From JBGAPI01 sp044221335 (GTDB lineage: Bacteria; Pseudomonadota; Gammaproteobacteria; Xanthomonadales; Ahniellaceae): a stretch of DNA of 64,000 bases. The stretch spans positions 1 through 64,000 of the forward strand of contig JBGAPI010000013.1 of assembly GCA_044221335.1 (NCBI GenBank), written 5' to 3'. The notes beneath the pieces were generated by a model. That model did not search any database. It worked only from the letters and a program-made list of their open reading frames with translations, and had not been told where the DNA came from. This document shows, in pieces, positions 63,572 through 64,000 of the stretch; positions within the stretch are counted from its first letter, which is position 1; each line of letters opens with the position of its first letter. A program made the translations under genes and the position numbers.

Positions 63572-63593
63572 GCGCGCCGTTCGCCCGGCGCGC
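63572..63593. terminator. Terminator-like hairpin after acs
   Basis: GCGCGCCG-TTCGCC-CGGCGCGC, a perfect 8-bp stem with 6-base loop, starts 10 bp after the acs stop. There is no T-run, so termination is uncertain. Confidence 0.5.
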
Positions 63594-63601
63594 GACTCTC
63601 C

Positions 63602-63700
63602 CGTCATTGCGAGCGCAGCGAAGCAATCCAGCGCCTTGCTCTGGCACTGGAGTGTCGAAACGCGAAGGCTCTGGACTGCTTCGCTGCGCCCGCAATGACG
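63602..63700. repeat. Inverted REP pair, family B
   Basis: CGTCATTGCGAGCGCAGCGA with AGCAATCCAGCGCC, then ~20 bp later the inverted arm GGCTCTGGACTGCTTCGC and CCGCAATGACG. The right arm is slightly decayed. It lies between acs and the response regulator. Confidence 0.88.
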
Positions 63701-63735
63701 ATTCCGTGTTTCCTGATCGCCGAACGCCGACCCTG

Positions 63736-64000
63736 ATGCCTGCCATCCTCCTCGCCGACGACCATCCACTGTTCCGCGACGCCCTCACCGGCGCCGTTCG
63801 GCTGGCTGTGGACGGAGCGCAGGTGTTCAGTGCGGCGGACGTCGGCACCCTGCTCGCGCTGATCGAGCAGCATCCGGATGCCGACCTCTTGCTGCTCGAT
63901 CTCAACATGCCCGGTGCCAACGGCTTCTCGGCGCTGGTGCACGTGCGCGCGTCCTGGCCCGGGCTGCCGGTCGTGGTGGTGTCGGCGCGCGAGGATGCGT
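63736..64000 (+). CDS. NarL/LuxR-type response regulator (3' truncated), CrbR/ErdR-like
   Basis: The window ends 88 codons into this gene. The receiver begins MPAILLADDHPLFRDAL, with the phospho-acceptor Asp in LLLLDLNMPGANGF and the switch Ser in VVVVSARED. The acidic pair DD is at residues 8-9. Location right after acs matches CrbR/ErdR-type regulators that control acs and carbon overflow in other proteobacteria. The C-terminal DNA-binding domain is not in the window, so the NarL assignment is inferred from the receiver type. Confidence 0.85.
   Translation, partial: MPAILLADDHPLFRDALTGAVRLAVDGAQVFSAADVGTLLALIEQHPDADLLLLDLNMPGANGFSALVHVRASWPGLPVVVVSAREDA

Overview
The window is a gene-dense, very GC-rich chromosomal segment of a Gram-negative bacterium, most likely a gammaproteobacterium of the Xanthomonadales/Lysobacterales (Rhodanobacteraceae-like). 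The support is the gene repertoire (long-form TrpS, FadE, ZapE, AcpH, HemW, DUF4124 protein, DcaP-like porin, Acs followed by a NarL-type regulator), the recurring REP-like intergenic palindromes, and secreted proteins carrying a DGFE-like motif. This placement is inference from gene content. I see no phage, transposase, integrase, CRISPR array, rRNA or tRNA. The window looks like ordinary chromosome with several unusual accessory genes.

Layout. 1-7 kb: 3' part of an OxyR-type regulator, a small degenerate receiver-like protein divergent from trpS, then secreted or membrane proteins of unknown function. 7-11.3 kb (minus strand): RibD-C/DHFR-like reductase, a tandem YjbR protein, and an overlapping pair of a PmtA-like methyltransferase and a membrane-anchored alkaline-phosphatase-superfamily enzyme. 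11.4-18.1 kb: gamma-glutamyltranspeptidase, unknown proteins, a seven-repeat FG-GAP beta-propeller protein and phenylalanine 4-hydroxylase. 18.4-24.6 kb: FadE, a miniature EF-Ts-like protein, a LuxR solo, a membrane protein, AcpH and a YkgJ-type cysteine cluster protein. 24.6-29.4 kb: a LysR/aldo-keto reductase divergent pair, Sua5/TsaC, HemW and a YciI protein. 29.6-32.8 kb (minus): an overlapping operon of alpha/beta hydrolase, ZapE and a GT83-like glycosyltransferase.

33-43.6 kb: YkvA/DUF1232 protein, GST, a cold-shock/TM/excalibur protein, coniferyl-aldehyde-dehydrogenase-like ALDH, a DUF4124 protein with a two-gene ABC transporter, a secreted tandem Tudor-like protein, a TPR-sulfotransferase-like protein and a secreted unknown. 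43.8-50.3 kb: an ABC ATPase with a giant ABC-2 permease/M1 peptidase fusion, then a NarL-type two-component system. 50.4-54.7 kb: a small membrane protein and an overlapping DUF1800-DUF1501 export pair. 54.7-59.8 kb: a cell-envelope cluster (GT83-like, CDP-glycerol glycerophosphotransferase-like, gamma-carbonic anhydrase), a phytanoyl-CoA dioxygenase and small proteins. 60-64 kb: a DcaP-like porin divergent from acs, then the start of a response regulator, together suggesting an acetate or carboxylate uptake and activation locus.

The observations I would follow first are the miniature EF-Ts (20990-21343), the ABC permease/M1 peptidase fusion system (43873-48363), the cold-shock/excalibur membrane protein (34908-35483), the secreted double-Tudor protein (39816-40181) and the LuxR solo with all AHL-pocket residues intact (21405-22172). 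All functional assignments come from reading the translated sequences by eye; no database search was run.
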